The position numbers and the translations under genes were made by a program. Under the pieces are notes generated by a model that was not told the DNA's origin, did not search any database, and saw only the letters and a program-made list of their open reading frames with translations. Of a DNA stretch of 64,000 nucleotides, positions 38,036 to 50,555 are shown piece by piece. The DNA is from Ampullaceana balthica (Eukaryota; Mollusca; Gastropoda; Lymnaeidae). The stretch covers positions 191,001-255,000 of the forward strand of contig CALYLW010000284.1 of assembly GCA_944989445.1 (NCBI GenBank), given 5' to 3'. Position 1 is the stretch's first letter, and each line of letters opens with the position of its first letter.

Positions 38036-38145
38036 GACATAAATACACTTATAAAAATCTCGTCACCTTTAAACCAAGTCAAAATTGTATTTTTAACAAA
38101 AGTTATCATTTCAATAAATACTTCTTAATCAAAATTTTGCTTTTT

Positions 38146-38148
<3 letters not shown>

Positions 38149-38210
<62 letters not shown>

Positions 38211-38211
38211 A

Positions 38212-38249
<38 letters not shown>
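38149..38249. repeat. (TA)n microsatellite
   Basis: About 100 bp of alternating TA with two phase breaks, inside the hAT element and 3' of its transposase remains. Confidence 0.93.
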
Positions 38250-38253
<4 letters not shown>

Positions 38254-38387
38254 GAATTGTTTATGGCAGTGGACACAGTAAAACGTTTTCACCATCTTCG
38301 ACTTTGCCATCCGCAGTTAGCTTAAAAACAACATATTTGCTCAACCTTAGGTAATATGTTTAAATTTAACTGCGCTGATGCTGTCAG

Positions 38388-38564
38388 CAGGGCCGTCTTA
38401 ACATAGGCCCGTTGGGCATTTGCCCGGGGGCCCACGAGCATATGGGCCCCATGGGCATATGTTTATTTATATATATTATGTATATTCATTTTTTATTCCT
38501 GCGGGGGAAGGGCCCAACACTATTTCTTTGCCCGGGGGCCCAAAATGGTGTAAAGACGGCTCTG
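38388..38564. mobile_element. 177-bp hAT-type MITE with 8-bp target duplication
   Basis: The left end CAGGGCCGTCTTAAC and the right end (reverse strand CAGAGCCGTCTTTAC) form an imperfect inverted repeat. The exact 8-bp GCTGTCAG flanks it at 38380-38387 and 38565-38572. An internal TTTGCCCGGGGGCCCA occurs near both ends in the same direction. It is non-coding and was mobilised in trans by a hAT enzyme. It inserted into the older hAT element. Confidence 0.9.
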
Positions 38565-38724
38565 GCTGTCAGCCATTTTATAGTTGACGTCTGCCGGTCA
38601 ACATATATTAATAAAATAAATTTTAATATTACGCGGGAGATGTTTGTACGTAAAAAATATATATATAAGTTATTATTAATTATTAATAATTTATTATTTA
38701 TTACTAAAATGTAAAAAAAATATT

Positions 38725-38845
38725 ATAAATATTTTCTTAAATTTTAATCGAATTTTTATCGATTAAAATTATTTTAATCGATATTTAATCGATAAAATTT
38801 TTAACGATTACTCGAGAAATTAATCGATAATTTCCGCAGCCCTAA
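38725..38845. mobile_element. Possible hAT end fragment
   Basis: Repeated ATCGAT/AATCGA words end in GATAATTTCCGCAGCCCTA. The reverse strand TAGGGCTGCGGAAATTATCG resembles the common TAGGGCTGC...ATTAATCG terminus of animal hAT elements. Only this end is seen. Confidence 0.35.
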
Positions 38846-39469
38846 TATATATATATACACACACATGTATTAAATATATATAATTTTCAATGTCACGTCG
38901 GTAGTGTCTGTCTGTGACGCTACTAATTTTAGAAAGCAGCGCATCAAATTACTGCACCAATGCATCAAAAGGTGTGCAAATTAAAGATAAGCTGTAAAAA
39001 AATATTATATGACGTCATTGTTTTAGCTCATATTTTAATTTTGGAAAAGGGAACAATGTAAAAAGAGGATTTGATGATAGTTCATTATAAAATAATTTTT
39101 TAAAAAGGGGGCGCCGTAGGCGCCCTACAACCCCTATTATAAAATACTTTGTGTACATTTCAGAAAGTTTAATATTTCGTATTTATCAAACAAGGACAAG
39201 TTATTTGGGCTTTTGAAAAAGGCCAGCGCCGTAGGCGAACTAAAAAAAGTGCATTTTTTCAAAATATATAGATTTCAGCTGAAAACTTCCGTTATTTTTG
39301 ACGGGTGATACGCTAGTATATTTATATATTTGTACAATCCATTTGTGTAGTTTTGTTCATGGGGGTCCGTGGGCAAGTTTAGAGTATTTTGACTATAAAA
39401 ATGGGTCCATGGGTCAAAAAAGTTTGGGAACCACTGCCATAAGTCGTCGCCTGGAATGAAATGAAAGAT

Positions 39470-40946
39470 GACTTATCACAGTCTGATTTGGCCGTCTAAT
39501 CACAGTCTGGGTTGGCCGCCAAATCACAGTCTGATTTGGCCGTCTAGTGACAGTCTGATTTGGTCGCCGTCTAATGACAGTCTGATTTGGCCGTCTAATC
39601 ATAGTCTGAGTTGGCCGTCTAATCATAGTCAGAGTTGGCCGTCAAATCACAGTCTGAGTTGGCCGTCTAATCATAGTCTTATTTGGCCGTCTAATCACAG
39701 TCTGAGTTGGCCGCCAAATCACAGTCTGAGTTGGCCGTCTAGTGACAGTCTGATTTGGTCGCCGTCTAATGACAGTCTGATTTGGCCATCTAATCATAGT
39801 CTGAGTTGGCCGTCAAATCACAGTCTGAGTTTGCTGTCAAATCACAGTCTGAGTGGCCGTCTAGTGACGGTCTGATTTGGCCGTCAAATCACAGTCTTAG
39901 TCTGCGGTCAAATCACAGTCTGAGTTGGCCGCCAAATCACAGTTTGAGTTGGCCGCCAAATCACAGTCTGAGTTGGCCGCCAAATCACAGTCTGCGTGGC
40001 CGTCTAGTGACGGTCTGATTTGGCCGTCTAATCACAGTCTGAGTTGGCCGCCAAATCACAGTCTGAGTTGACCGTCTAGTTACAGTCTGATTTGGTCGCC
40101 GTCTGATGGCAGTCTGATTTGGCCGTCTAATCATAGTCTGAGTTGGCCGTCAAAACACAGTCTGAGTCTCCCGTCAAATCATAGTCTGAGTTGGCCGTCA
40201 AATCACAGTCGGAGTTGGCCGTCAAATCACAGTCTGAGTTTGCCGTCAAATCACAGTCTGAGTGGCCGTCTAGTAACGGTCTGATTTGGCCGTCAAATCA
40301 CAGTCTGAGTTGGCCGCCTAATCATAGTCTGAGTTGGCCGCCAAATCACAGTCTGAGTTGGCCGCCAAATCACAGTCTGAATTGGCCGCCAAATCACAGT
40401 CTGAGTGGCCGTCTAGTGACGGTCTGATTTGGCCGTCTAATCACAGTCTGAGTTGGCCGCCAAATCACAGTCAGAGTTGGCCGTCTAGTTACAGTCTGAT
40501 TTGGTCGCCGTCTAATGGCAGTCCGATTTGGCCGTCTAATCATAGTCTGAGTTTGCCGTCAAATCACAGTCTTAGTGGCCGTCTAGTGATGGTCTGATTT
40601 GACCGTCAAATCACAGTCTGAGTTGGCCGTCTACTAACAGTCTGAGTTTGCCATCTCATCACCGTTTAGTTGGCCGTCTAATCACCGTGTGAGTTGGCCG
40701 TCTAATCACAGTCTGAGTTGGCCGTCTTATCAGTCTGAGTTTGCCGTCTAATCACAGCTTGAGTTGTCCGTCAAATCACAGTCTGAGTTGTCCGTCTAAT
40801 CACATTCTGAGTTGGCCGTCAAATTACAGTCTGAGTTGTCCGTCTAATCACATTCTGAGTTGGCCGTCAAATCACAGCTTGAGTTGTCCGTCTAATCACA
40901 TTCTGAGTTGGCCGTCAAATCACAGTTTGAGTTGGCCGTCTACTCT
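39470..40946. repeat. 24-bp minisatellite, about 60 copies
   Basis: The unit TTGGCCGTCTAATCACAGTC+TGAG is 24 bp with frequent variants (GCCGCCAAATCAC, TCTAGTGACAG, TTGGTCGCCG). Small length changes shift the phase, giving several overlapping short open frames. A block containing TGGTCGCCGTCTAATGACAG recurs at about 39559, 39760 and 40502, hinting at higher-order duplication. It begins about 30 bp after the hAT element. Confidence 0.93.
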
Positions 40947-43564
40947 GAAGGTCTCCCAAACAACTCCGTCACTGTGTTTAACAATAACTGGTTTAAACTC
41001 ACTAAATTTATTAACATTCTATTAAAGTGTCCTGGACATCGATATATAATTAAGACCCCATAAAACATGTTTACCTGAAACATTACATCTAAAATACAAA
41101 ATACTTTTCCTTTTTCTTCACTTAAATAATACACGTCGTTTAAAAACGAAACTTTTTTTTTCCAGTACTAACCCCCTTTAAAAAAGGGGTTTAAAAAGTC
41201 GAATTTTCATTACAGCAGTTTGATAAAATTTTCAATTTTTAAAATATCTCTTCAAATATACATTAGTAACCTAACAGATTTAATGAAATATTCCATACCA
41301 AGTTTCCCACGAATAACGAAGAGAAATAAAAATCATGATTTTTAATTAAAAAATAGATTTAAAATTAACAAACGAGTGTACGAGATACGGCTTAAGAATT
41401 AAATTTCACGATATTTATGGATTTACTTGAAAAGTATTTATTCTATGAACCTTGATTTAATTTTAAAATGTATGAATGCATTAAATATATTAATATATAT
41501 TTTTTTAATTCCGGAGGAAGAGCTCTTTGTGATAACGAAGATATAATTTCCAATGTTTAATTAAAACTCCACTCTTTCGTACCGTAACATTTGCTCTACT
41601 GCTCACCTGTTATATTCCCAGACCTTCTGACTTACCTGTCGCGTGACGTCATGAGGCCCCTTTGTGTCGTAGCTTACGTGACTCCCAGACGTTCAATGAA
41701 TTGTTCAAACCTAAAGCTGACGCAAAGGCAGGGGACTTAAGCAAACAACAATAGGAGCGGCAACTGCCGCCACACCCGGTGTCACCACCCCACCCCCCCA
41801 CCACCCCACCCCCCCCAAGCCAAGAAGTCTCAACCTCTTGATTGTCTGGAAATTTGCTTAGAAATTCTTCTTAAAATCTTGGTCAAATAAAGAAAGATTA
41901 ACTTTTTATAAAAATGACTTTGGCACCAAATGTACTTAAGAATGTCTTTACTGATTAAGAGCAGCTTGTCTTAATTCGCCGGGCTTTGCGGTTGTAGCTG
42001 TATTGTTTTTTTGTGTGTGATGTAAACAAAATGTGTATTGTCTCCCCTTTTTATGGTGAGTAATCCTATCTGAATTGCTTTCTTACCTTTGTCTAGTCTG
42101 AGCCAGGATATAAGGGATTTGAGATCTGATATGTAGTATTAAAGTATGAATTTCTATGTGAGCTAATTTTGAAGGAACTTGAGAAATAATTGGTATTGAG
42201 AGTTTTTTTTTAATTCTTAAAAATAAAATGATCTACCGGTATTTTTTTGGTTTAAATAGCTTTACAGTTATGTTAAAATATTTCTCAGAACTCCAGATAT
42301 CAAATAACATCTAATATAAAGTCTTCTGCTCATTCTTTGACTCATCCAAAATTAGAGATATTAGTTTTGCTCTTCTTCATAAAATGACCCGCCCCTCCGC
42401 CACAAGTTTCCCCAAAGTCGACCTGCCGTAAAAAAAATTATCATGTTCTTACTTCCTTGTTTCGACTAAGTCTGTAAGACAAAAGACGACCGTTATTAAT
42501 AGAGCAAAATATCAGCGGAAGATAAAGTTTGGACATTGGACACAGCTTGCTTTAGCTTCTCCACGCATTAAAAGGTCGTAAAATAAAAAAAATTATGCTT
42601 ATTGATGCTTGAAGTATTTTGGAAAAAAAATATAATAAATATTAATATTTCCATAATTGAAATCAGTTTTATTTTACGTGTGTTTCATGCCAAGGCAATG
42701 TTTGAATACCCTATGTTAACAACGTACTATCTTCTTGTTGTTAGCGGGAATGGTTGAGTTTAGTGTAGTTATAAATCAACTCGCAACCAACAAACATGCC
42801 TATCTGATTCATTAAGAGCTAATAAATGAATACGCCAAGAGTATGCCTAGACCAGGGCTGGGGGCACACTGCATTATTGAACATGAACAATATGATTTGT
42901 CATTTCTCAGACCAGAAGACCTTCCTTCTCATTTATCAGTTAGTTATGTTTTTATGTTAAGACAAGATTTTTTATTATAAATCAATGTTGCTTTTTTACA
43001 GCATAACTAAGGAAGTAACAATACTTTTGCAAAATAATTTGTAAGTTTTTGGTTTTAGTCAACTCCTCTAAGCTGACTCATATTAACGTAGATATACAAA
43101 TATCTTTGTGTCTTCCAGGATACCCGGATATTTAATATTTTAATGAAAATCGTCCAACTGAATGCCCCGGATATTAATATTAATAGATTTTGGCCATGAA
43201 ATGACAAGGACTTCTATATTGAACGTGGGGGCAGAACTTAGCAGTTTAAAAAAATAGGCGTAAACTTCTTTAATACCCGGATGATACTCTCACCACACCC
43301 CTCCCTCTATTTGGTCCGCTTGTCACTCTGTATGGCAGGAATCATTGTCAGGATCTGACAGGCTCTTTTGACAAGATGAATTCCCCTGGCGAGGGGAGTG
43401 TTTGTCTATGTTTAATACTCACTACTCCAACGTTGACGGGTAGAAAAAACTTGGACAAAGCCGAACCCGCCTCTAACAGCCCTTGTGCGTCTCTAAGTCT
43501 AACGGGTTTGCTATTGTTGTTGTGTGGTCCGAGATGAACGTTCTTGAAATTGAAATGTTTCAAG
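40947..43564. other. Low-repeat AT-rich stretch, no gene recognised
   Basis: This 2.6 kb is AT-rich apart from a C-rich run at 41780-41815. No tandem array, transposon end, tRNA or recognisable coding sequence was found. Confidence 0.45.
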
Positions 43565-44436
43565 TAAGCTGTTCGGGTGGACGGGTGGGGGATATGGACA
43601 GGCTGCTCGGGTGGACGGGTGGGGATATGGATAGGCTGCTCGGGTGGACGGGTGGGGATATGGACAGGCTGCTCGGGTGGACGGGTGGGGGATATGGCCA
43701 GGCTGCTCGGGTGGACGGGTGGGGGATATGGCCAGGCTGCTCGGGTGGACGGGTGGGGGATATGGACAGGCTGCTCGGGTGGACGGGTGGGGATATGGAC
43801 AGGCTGCTCGGGTGGACGGGTGGGGGATATGGACAGGCTGCTCGGGTGGACGGGTGGGGATATGGACAGGCTGCTCGGGTGGACGGGTGGGGATATGGAC
43901 AGGCTGCTCGGGTTGACGGGTGGGGATAAGGACAGGCTGCTCGGGTGGACGGGTGGGGATATGGACAGGCTGTTCGGGTGGACGGGTGGGGGATATGGAC
44001 AGGCTGCTCGAGTGGACGGGTGGGGATATGGACAGGCTGCTCGGGTTGACGGGTGGGGATACGGACAGGCTGCTCGGGTGGACGGGTGGGGATATGGACA
44101 TGCTGGTCGGGTGGACGGTTGGGGATATGGACATGCTGGTCGGGTGGACGGGTGGGGATATGGACAGGCTGGTCGGGTGGACAGGTGGGGATATGGACAG
44201 GGTGGTCGGGTGGACGGATGGGGATACGGACATGCTGGTTGGGTGGACGGGTGGGGATATGGACAGGCTGGTCGGGTGGACGGGTTGGGATATGGACAGG
44301 CTGGTCGGGTGGACTGGTGGGGATAGGGACAGGCTGGTCGGGTGGATGGGTGGGGACATGGACAGGCTGGTCGGGTGGACGGGTGGGGCTATGGACATGC
44401 TGGTCGGGTGGACGGATGGGGATATGGACATGCCCG
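43565..44436. repeat. 33-bp minisatellite, about 26 copies
   Basis: The unit GCTGCTCGGGTGGACGGGTG then GGGATATGGACAG is about 33 bp, some copies having an extra G. The right third (after about 44095) switches from GCTGCTCGG to GCTGGTCGG. Frames are open on both strands (up to 311 codons minus, 249 plus) purely because 33 is a multiple of three. The plus strand carries dense G runs. Confidence 0.94.
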
Positions 44437-44951
44437 AACTGCTCACGTTTATTGCTGCTGCCCTCCTTTATGGTGCTCTGTTGATGGAGCTCATTAGGTT
44501 AACGGTAAGCCGGATAACACACGACCACGATTAAAGTCTTGAGTGCCTGTCTTAATTCTCTTTTTTCTTTTGGGTACCAAACATTTGCGCGTGGGAATTA
44601 TCAACATCTGGTTATATTGAAATACATGTACTAGGAGAATATTACATAACACATATCGGGCATTTTAATAACTTTCTTTGCAGCTGCCATTTCTGTTATT
44701 TTATTTGGAATTCGGACAGTGCCCCCCCCCCTTTTCCCCCCACCTCTAACAAGAGTTGCAAATATTGAAATGAAATTGCCGTTCTGATCTGGGCTGGTCT
44801 AACGAGACCAATAGCACTCGAGTCACGCGGAGCTGAGACTACAAAGCTGCTTGCTCACTGCCACGCAGTACCAGAAACCAATCACAAGATAATCAAGTGA
44901 TGGCATCAATTTCACTAAGAAAATACATGCGCCCTGTGGCTATTTTTTCAA
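44437..44951. other. Unique spacer, no gene seen
   Basis: Mixed composition with a C run at 44721-44740. No feature is supported. Confidence 0.45.
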
Positions 44952-46111
44952 GAGTAAACCACTAGTGTGTGTTCTCAGACCTGCCTACCGGAATAGAGGA
45001 CGACTAGTGTGTGTGTTCTCAGACCTGCCTACCGGAATAGAGGACCACTAGTGTGTGTTCTCAGACCTGCCTACCGGAATAGAGGACCACTAGTGTGTGT
45101 TCTCAGACCTGCCTACCGGAATAGAGGACCACTAGTGTGTGTTCTCAGACCTGCCTACCTGAATAGAGGACGACTAGTGTGTGTGTTCTCAGACCTGCCT
45201 ACCGGAATAGAGGACCACTAGTGTGTGATCTCAGACCTGCCTACCGGAATAGAGGACCACTAGTGTGTGTTCTCAGACCTGCACTACCGGAATAGAGGAC
45301 GGCTAGTGTGTGTGTTCTCAGACCTGCCTACCGGAATAGAGGACCACTAGTGTGTGTTCTCAGACCTGCCTACCGGAATAGAGGACCACTAGTGTGTGTT
45401 CTCAGACCTGCCTACCGGAATAGAGGACCACTAGTGTGTGTGTTCTCAGAGCCTACCAGAATAGAGGACCACTAGTGTGTGTTCTCAGACCTGCCTACCG
45501 GAATAGAGGACCACTAGTGTGTGTTCTCAGACCTGCCTACCGGAATAGAGGACCACTAGTGTGTGTTCTCAGACCTGCCTACCGGAATAGAGGACCACTA
45601 GTGTGTGTGTTCTCAGACCTGCCTACCGGAATAGAGGACCACTAGTGTGTGTGTTCTCAGACCTGCCTACCGGAATAGAGGACCACTAGTGTGTGTGTTC
45701 TCAGACCTGCCTACCGGAATAGAGGACCACTAGTGTGTGTGTTCTCAGACCTGCCCATCGGAATAGAGGACCACTAGAGTGTGTTCTCAGACCTGCCCAT
45801 CAGAATAGAGGACCACTAGTGTGTGTTCTCAGACCTGCCTACCGGAATAGAGGACCACTAGTGTGTGTGTTCTCAGACCTGCCCATCGGAATAGAGGACC
45901 ACTAGAGTGTGTTCTCAGACCTGCCCATCAGAATAGAGGACCACTAGTATGTGTTCTCAGACCTGCCTACCGGAATAGAGGACCACTAGTGTGTGTGTTC
46001 TCAGACCTGCCCATCGGAATAGAGGACCACTAGTGTGTGTTCTCAGACCTGCCCATCGGAATAGAGGACCACTAGTGTGTGTTCTCAGACCTGCCTACCG
46101 GAATAGAGGAT
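44952..46111. repeat. 42-bp minisatellite, about 27 copies
   Basis: The unit CCACTAGTGTGTGTTCTCAG then ACCTGCCTACCGGAATAGAGGA is 42 bp, extended by 2 bp in copies with an extra GT. Later copies carry CCCATCGG or CCCATCAG in place of CCTACCGG, so variants are clustered to the right. Confidence 0.95.
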
Positions 46112-46235
46112 GTCAGATAAATAATTACTGTGGGATAGAATCATTCTAACTCTTACGACTTTGAATTGATTCCTCTCAACTATAGTGCGTCGTTCTTTGG
46201 AATTTGGTACCACGTCTAGCTATAATATGGTCTTT

Positions 46236-46836
46236 TAAAACATATCATGATGGTTGCATGTTTGTCTGTGATACTCACATACTATCATGATGGTTGCATG
46301 TTTGTCTGTGATACTCACATACTATCATGATGGTTGCATGTTTGTCTGTGATACTCACATACTATCATGATGGTTGCATGTTTGTCTGTGATACTCACAT
46401 ACTATCATGATGGTTGCATGTTTGTCTGTGATACTCACATACTATCATGATGGTTGCATGTTTGTCTATGATACCCACATACTATCAGGATGGTTGCATG
46501 TTTGTCTGTGATACCCACATACTATCAGGATGGTTGCATGTTTGTCTATGATACCCACATACTATCAGGATGGTTGCCTGTTTGTCCATGATACCCTCAT
46601 ACTATCATGATGGTTGCATGTTTGTCCATGATACCCTCATACTATCATGATGGTTGCATGTTTGTCTATGATACCCACATACTATCAGGATGGTTGCATG
46701 TTTGTCTATGATACCCACATACTATCAGGATGGTTGCATGTTTGTCTATGATACCCACATACTATCAGGATGGTTGCATGTTTGTCTATGATACCCACAT
46801 ACTATCAGGATGGTTGCATGTTTGTCTATGATTCCC
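46236..46836. repeat. 40-bp minisatellite, 15 copies
   Basis: The unit ACTATCATGATGGTTGCATG then TTTGTCTGTGATACTCACAT is 40 bp. The first six copies are uniform; later ones have CAGGATGG, CTATG and ACCCAC variants. This left-right polarity suggests expansion from one side. Confidence 0.95.
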
Positions 46837-47040
46837 AATACCAAAACCAAAACATGACCGTGAGACCAAGACTTGTCACAGAGGCTTCTGTCACCCCACG
46901 CAGCACGCACCCCCAACCCACACGACTGTGATAAAACTTGTCATTTCCGAGTAGTCATATTTTCTTTGTTTACCTTCTTCGCCATAACTTTTTTGTTTTT
47001 ATTAGTTAGCTGGGGGAGGCTTGTTGCTGATACTTTCATT

Positions 47041-47220
47041 GTTGTGTGTGTGTGTGTGTGCGTGCGTGCGTGCGTTCGTGCGTGCGTGCGTGCGTGTGTC
47101 ATTTCCTGAGTCTTACCCAATCCCTGTTGTGTGTGTGCGTGTGTCATTTCCTCAGTCTTACCCGATCCCTGTTGTGTGTTTGCGTGTGTCATTTCTTCAG
47201 TCTTACCCGATCCCTGTTTA
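47041..47220. repeat. GT/GC microsatellite plus 45-bp repeat
   Basis: GTGTGTGT and GTGCGTGC runs at 47044-47098 are followed by about three copies of a unit containing TCATTTCCTCAGTCTTACCC and GATCCCTGTTGTGTG. Confidence 0.88.
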
Positions 47221-49251
47221 ATAGCTTCCTTATTTCCCTAGGCCACCGTATCCTCGATTTATTCTTACCTGTCTCAATCCCTGCAAGTATTACCGGAGCT
47301 TTTTCAAGTTATCTGAGAGATTTAAAAGATATTTGATGGAATATAGAGTGGCCTTAACATGGTTGTGTTGAAATAATTTCTGTTGTTGCTTTCAGTTTCT
47401 AAATAGTGATACTGTTATTATTTAGCATTTATATTATAGTGTTTTTCCTGCGGGCACTAAAAAAAAATATGAAAAAATAATTTCTCAATGACCGGATAAA
47501 GTTTCTATTTAAGTCATTAATTGGGCTACACGATATTTTATCTTGCATGGCTGGACTGTATGTGTTTTCTCCGTCTCTGGTTTGCTGTTAAGTAACAAAC
47601 ATCATGAGACGTGCCGTTGTCGTCAGCCATCCCAAGCCGTTGTTACTAGCATATGTTAGATCTCCTATTGAAAGGGGGTGGAGAGTGCGGGGGAGGGGAG
47701 GGGGGTCCTCACCACTTCACTTATAACTGACGTGTTGGGGCAGAGCGGGTTGAAGGGGTCACCGGAAAACCTCCCAAGAATAGTAATTTTGTCTTTCACC
47801 CTCTGAATCTTGGGATATTGGTATTCTTGTCCCAAACATGTCCAGTGGCCCAGCTGTCAAAGTCAAGAATCACACTTTTTACTCCCTAGTCTCCCCTGGT
47901 GACAGGCACCACTGCCTCCTGAAAGGTTTCAGGGCGTCTCCACTTACTGCAGGGTTGGCGAGGGGGGGCAGTTTATTAAAGATTGGACCAGTGGTCAAGT
48001 GTTGCCGCTGACAGGAGACATTGCGGCACAAGTGATGGTGTCAGTCGGTAAACGATGTTAGCAGTGTTCTACTTTCAAAAGAGAGGCCGTTAATCTTCCT
48101 TAAATTTCCTCAATTGACGCACCACCCACGGATTTTTGATCGGTCGAGATCCGTTTTTAATGGTTAGGGTGCGATTGGACACGTAGTTCGGTCATTTAAA
48201 TTCAATTTTTAAGATACTTCAATGGGCTTTAAGGGACGTGTCCGAGGCATTTAAAGGAGGTTTACGAAATCCATTATGGTACTTTGATCAGAGTTTTCTT
48301 CTTGTGAACCACGTGACTCAGTTGTATGGAAGAGAAGCAACTTATCAGCTTGAAAACGGGTTTCTCTGACATAAAGCTCATGGAATACCGACTTTGATGC
48401 CTCCTGGACATCTCTTGTCGCTTATCGGGAAACGATTCTTGTGAGGTTGACTTCTAAAGAAATAGGATTCCGTTAGAGATTAGTAGCTGAATCGAGTCCA
48501 ACATAAATTATCGTTTCAGGCGACGAATCCGTCTTCAAATTGTTGAACAATGCCTGTGGTTGGTCGCACTGCAGTTGTTTGACACTAACATTCACGTAAG
48601 CCGTTCAGCAAGATTTTTGTTTCGTTTTAACGCACATTTGATGAAAGCCAGTCAGCAAACGATGATTTGCGCTCCCCCATCTCACCCCACACTAGATTTA
48701 TTTATCCAGAAGATTCCCACCATTTTAATGCGATGGAACATGTCATTCTTGAAAGGGAGATTTGTTTCCACACGGCATTTAGCAGAACCTCTCAAACGCC
48801 GCGCTTTACAAGTCTTTTAAAAAAACATAACCGTCCTCATTTTTCCAATATATCCCTCATAGCACTTTGCAAATCTCCCGTGTAAGCCCGAAAACATTAT
48901 TAATATTATTATTCGTTTTTTTTTAACCCCCTTCAAATGTGTTGTGTGGCCCATCTCAAGTGCTTTCACCTGGCAACTATTGGCGCTACCAGAATGGGAA
49001 CTGTCGGACTTGTCACTGGGCAATTTCACGATGGCCAGGTTGTCTTGGTGTTTGAATGGCGCGGGCCGTGCCGCTTTCTAAAGGCGTATTCTGCTGCAGG
49101 GCCCGTGTTTCCGATGTCGGCCTCTTGGCAGACGTACAAAAGTTCACATTTGAAAAGGTCGTCCGACCCTTCTCTCTCTCTCACAATTATCATCCTTACA
49201 AATAAAAGAAAAATAGAAAGAATAAAATTTTTAAAAAAATCTTCTCAACAG
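47221..49251. other. Unique stretch, no gene recognised
   Basis: This 2 kb is mostly unique. A G-rich run lies at 47675-47705. Open frames near 48560-48885 and from 48937 on do not resemble known proteins, and the latter runs into the 30-bp repeat. Confidence 0.4.
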
Positions 49252-49380
49252 CAGGTTTCTAGATGTGAATGTGACGGGTATTTAGTTTCTAGATGTGAAT
49301 GTGACGGGTGTTTAGTTTCTAGATGTGAATGTGACGGGTGTTTAGTGTCTAGATGTGAATGTGACGGGCGTTTAGTTTCA
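49252..49380. repeat. 30-bp minisatellite, about 4 copies
   Basis: The unit GTTTCTAGATGTGAATGTGA then CGGGTGTTTA is 30 bp with single-base changes. Confidence 0.92.
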
Positions 49381-50555
49381 ATAACATATTTTTTAGAACG
49401 TACGTGCCTCGCGGCACGATTGGTTTGCATCACAGATTATGTGTCGGACTAACCCCATGATCTGGTTCACACAGAAGACTCCGCTACAATATGTGCTGTG
49501 TGTCGTGCCAGTGTCGAACTTTCAGACACGAAGAGCATTTCTAATTCAATGGACAGCTCGATAAAACTATAAACACCCAATTTAATTTCTAACATGGTAG
49601 AAACTGGGCCGGGAAAACTCACCAGGCAAGGAATTAATTCATCACACCTAATCATTTTTTAAAGCTGCAAAGTTATCAAGTTCAGGGGCTTTTATAATTT
49701 TGTACCGCAAGCCAATCATATATATATATAATATATTTATTGAGCCAAACTTTGAGCTGACTGTCATCCATAAGGAGATGTACAGATTACCCACACCAAT
49801 CAAATGAACACATCGACCAGGTTGCTACCAGAAACATCCCCGTCGTGAATGGTACAGCACGAAGAAGTCGAGTAATCGACCTTTAATGGCCAGTTGTGAT
49901 CATGCCAATCTGCTAATTTCCGAACGCCACAACGGGCCGGCACCAAGACACCAATGATGCATCACTGCTCCCTGGTCCGCGAAATTTAGTAAATAAAATC
50001 TCGGCATGTTTACACACGCGTGTCAAATCGATGGACAAATTCTAAACCCGACGCACACGGTGCGGCTGATGACATGGACTATTGAGGCCGCACCCTGCAG
50101 GCGCCGGGTATACAAACGAGGCCCTGAATCTCGGGGGGCCATCTTCGAAACGTTCTGCCCGGGGGCGCTATTTACATCCCGTGTTTACGTGGCCCGTACA
50201 CAGTTGCCCGGCTTGCACAAACACGAGGAGGCAAACTTTACGCTGAGACAAGATCGTAATTCTGCGGGTCTGCGGCCCAGACGCCTAACACAGGCCCGGG
50301 CTCTGGTCGCGATCGCGTCCACCTTTTGGCCCCAGCAGATGCCGGCATGGAGGATGCACCACGAGAGGAAGGGAGAAACTCATTTTTGATTGTTTGTGTG
50401 TGTGGCGCTCATGTGCCGCTCTGTTTAGCTCCTGGGAACGCCAGAGTCTCCGAGTATTTGTAATGGAAAATGTGAACAGCGTTGACTTACGTCTTTTGTG
50501 ATGATGGGTTGTTGGTTAATGTCTCCGTTTGTATCCCTTAGAATGATGCTGAAAT
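49381..50555. other. Unique spacer, GC-rich in its second half
   Basis: 49900-50390 is more GC-rich and includes a 127-codon open frame (50006-50389). I recognise no domain in it and it has no clear context, so I do not call it a gene. Confidence 0.4.

Larger units (their letters stand above)
36381..39436 (+). mobile_element. Decayed hAT transposon (CAGTGGTTCCCAA termini)
   Basis: The left end is CAGTGGTTCCCAAAG at 36381 and the right end, read backwards, is CAGTGGTTCCCAAAC at 39436. Both are followed inward by a GACCC or GGACCC motif. A broken plus-strand hAT transposase lies at 37085-38035, oriented left to right. The expected 8-bp target duplication is not visible (GCGTGGTT left, CCATAAGT right), so the ends may have eroded or the copy recombined. 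Later insertions sit inside it, including the 177-bp MITE at 38388-38564 and an AT tract. The termini and protein remains together make hAT identity solid. Confidence 0.8.

Noticed and set aside
43483..44534. Overlapping frames on both strands in the 33-bp array
   Set aside because: The unit length is a multiple of three, several frames are open at once and no domain is visible.
50006..50389. 127-codon frame as a host gene
   Set aside because: No known motif, no exon signals I can defend and GC-rich local composition that favours chance open frames.
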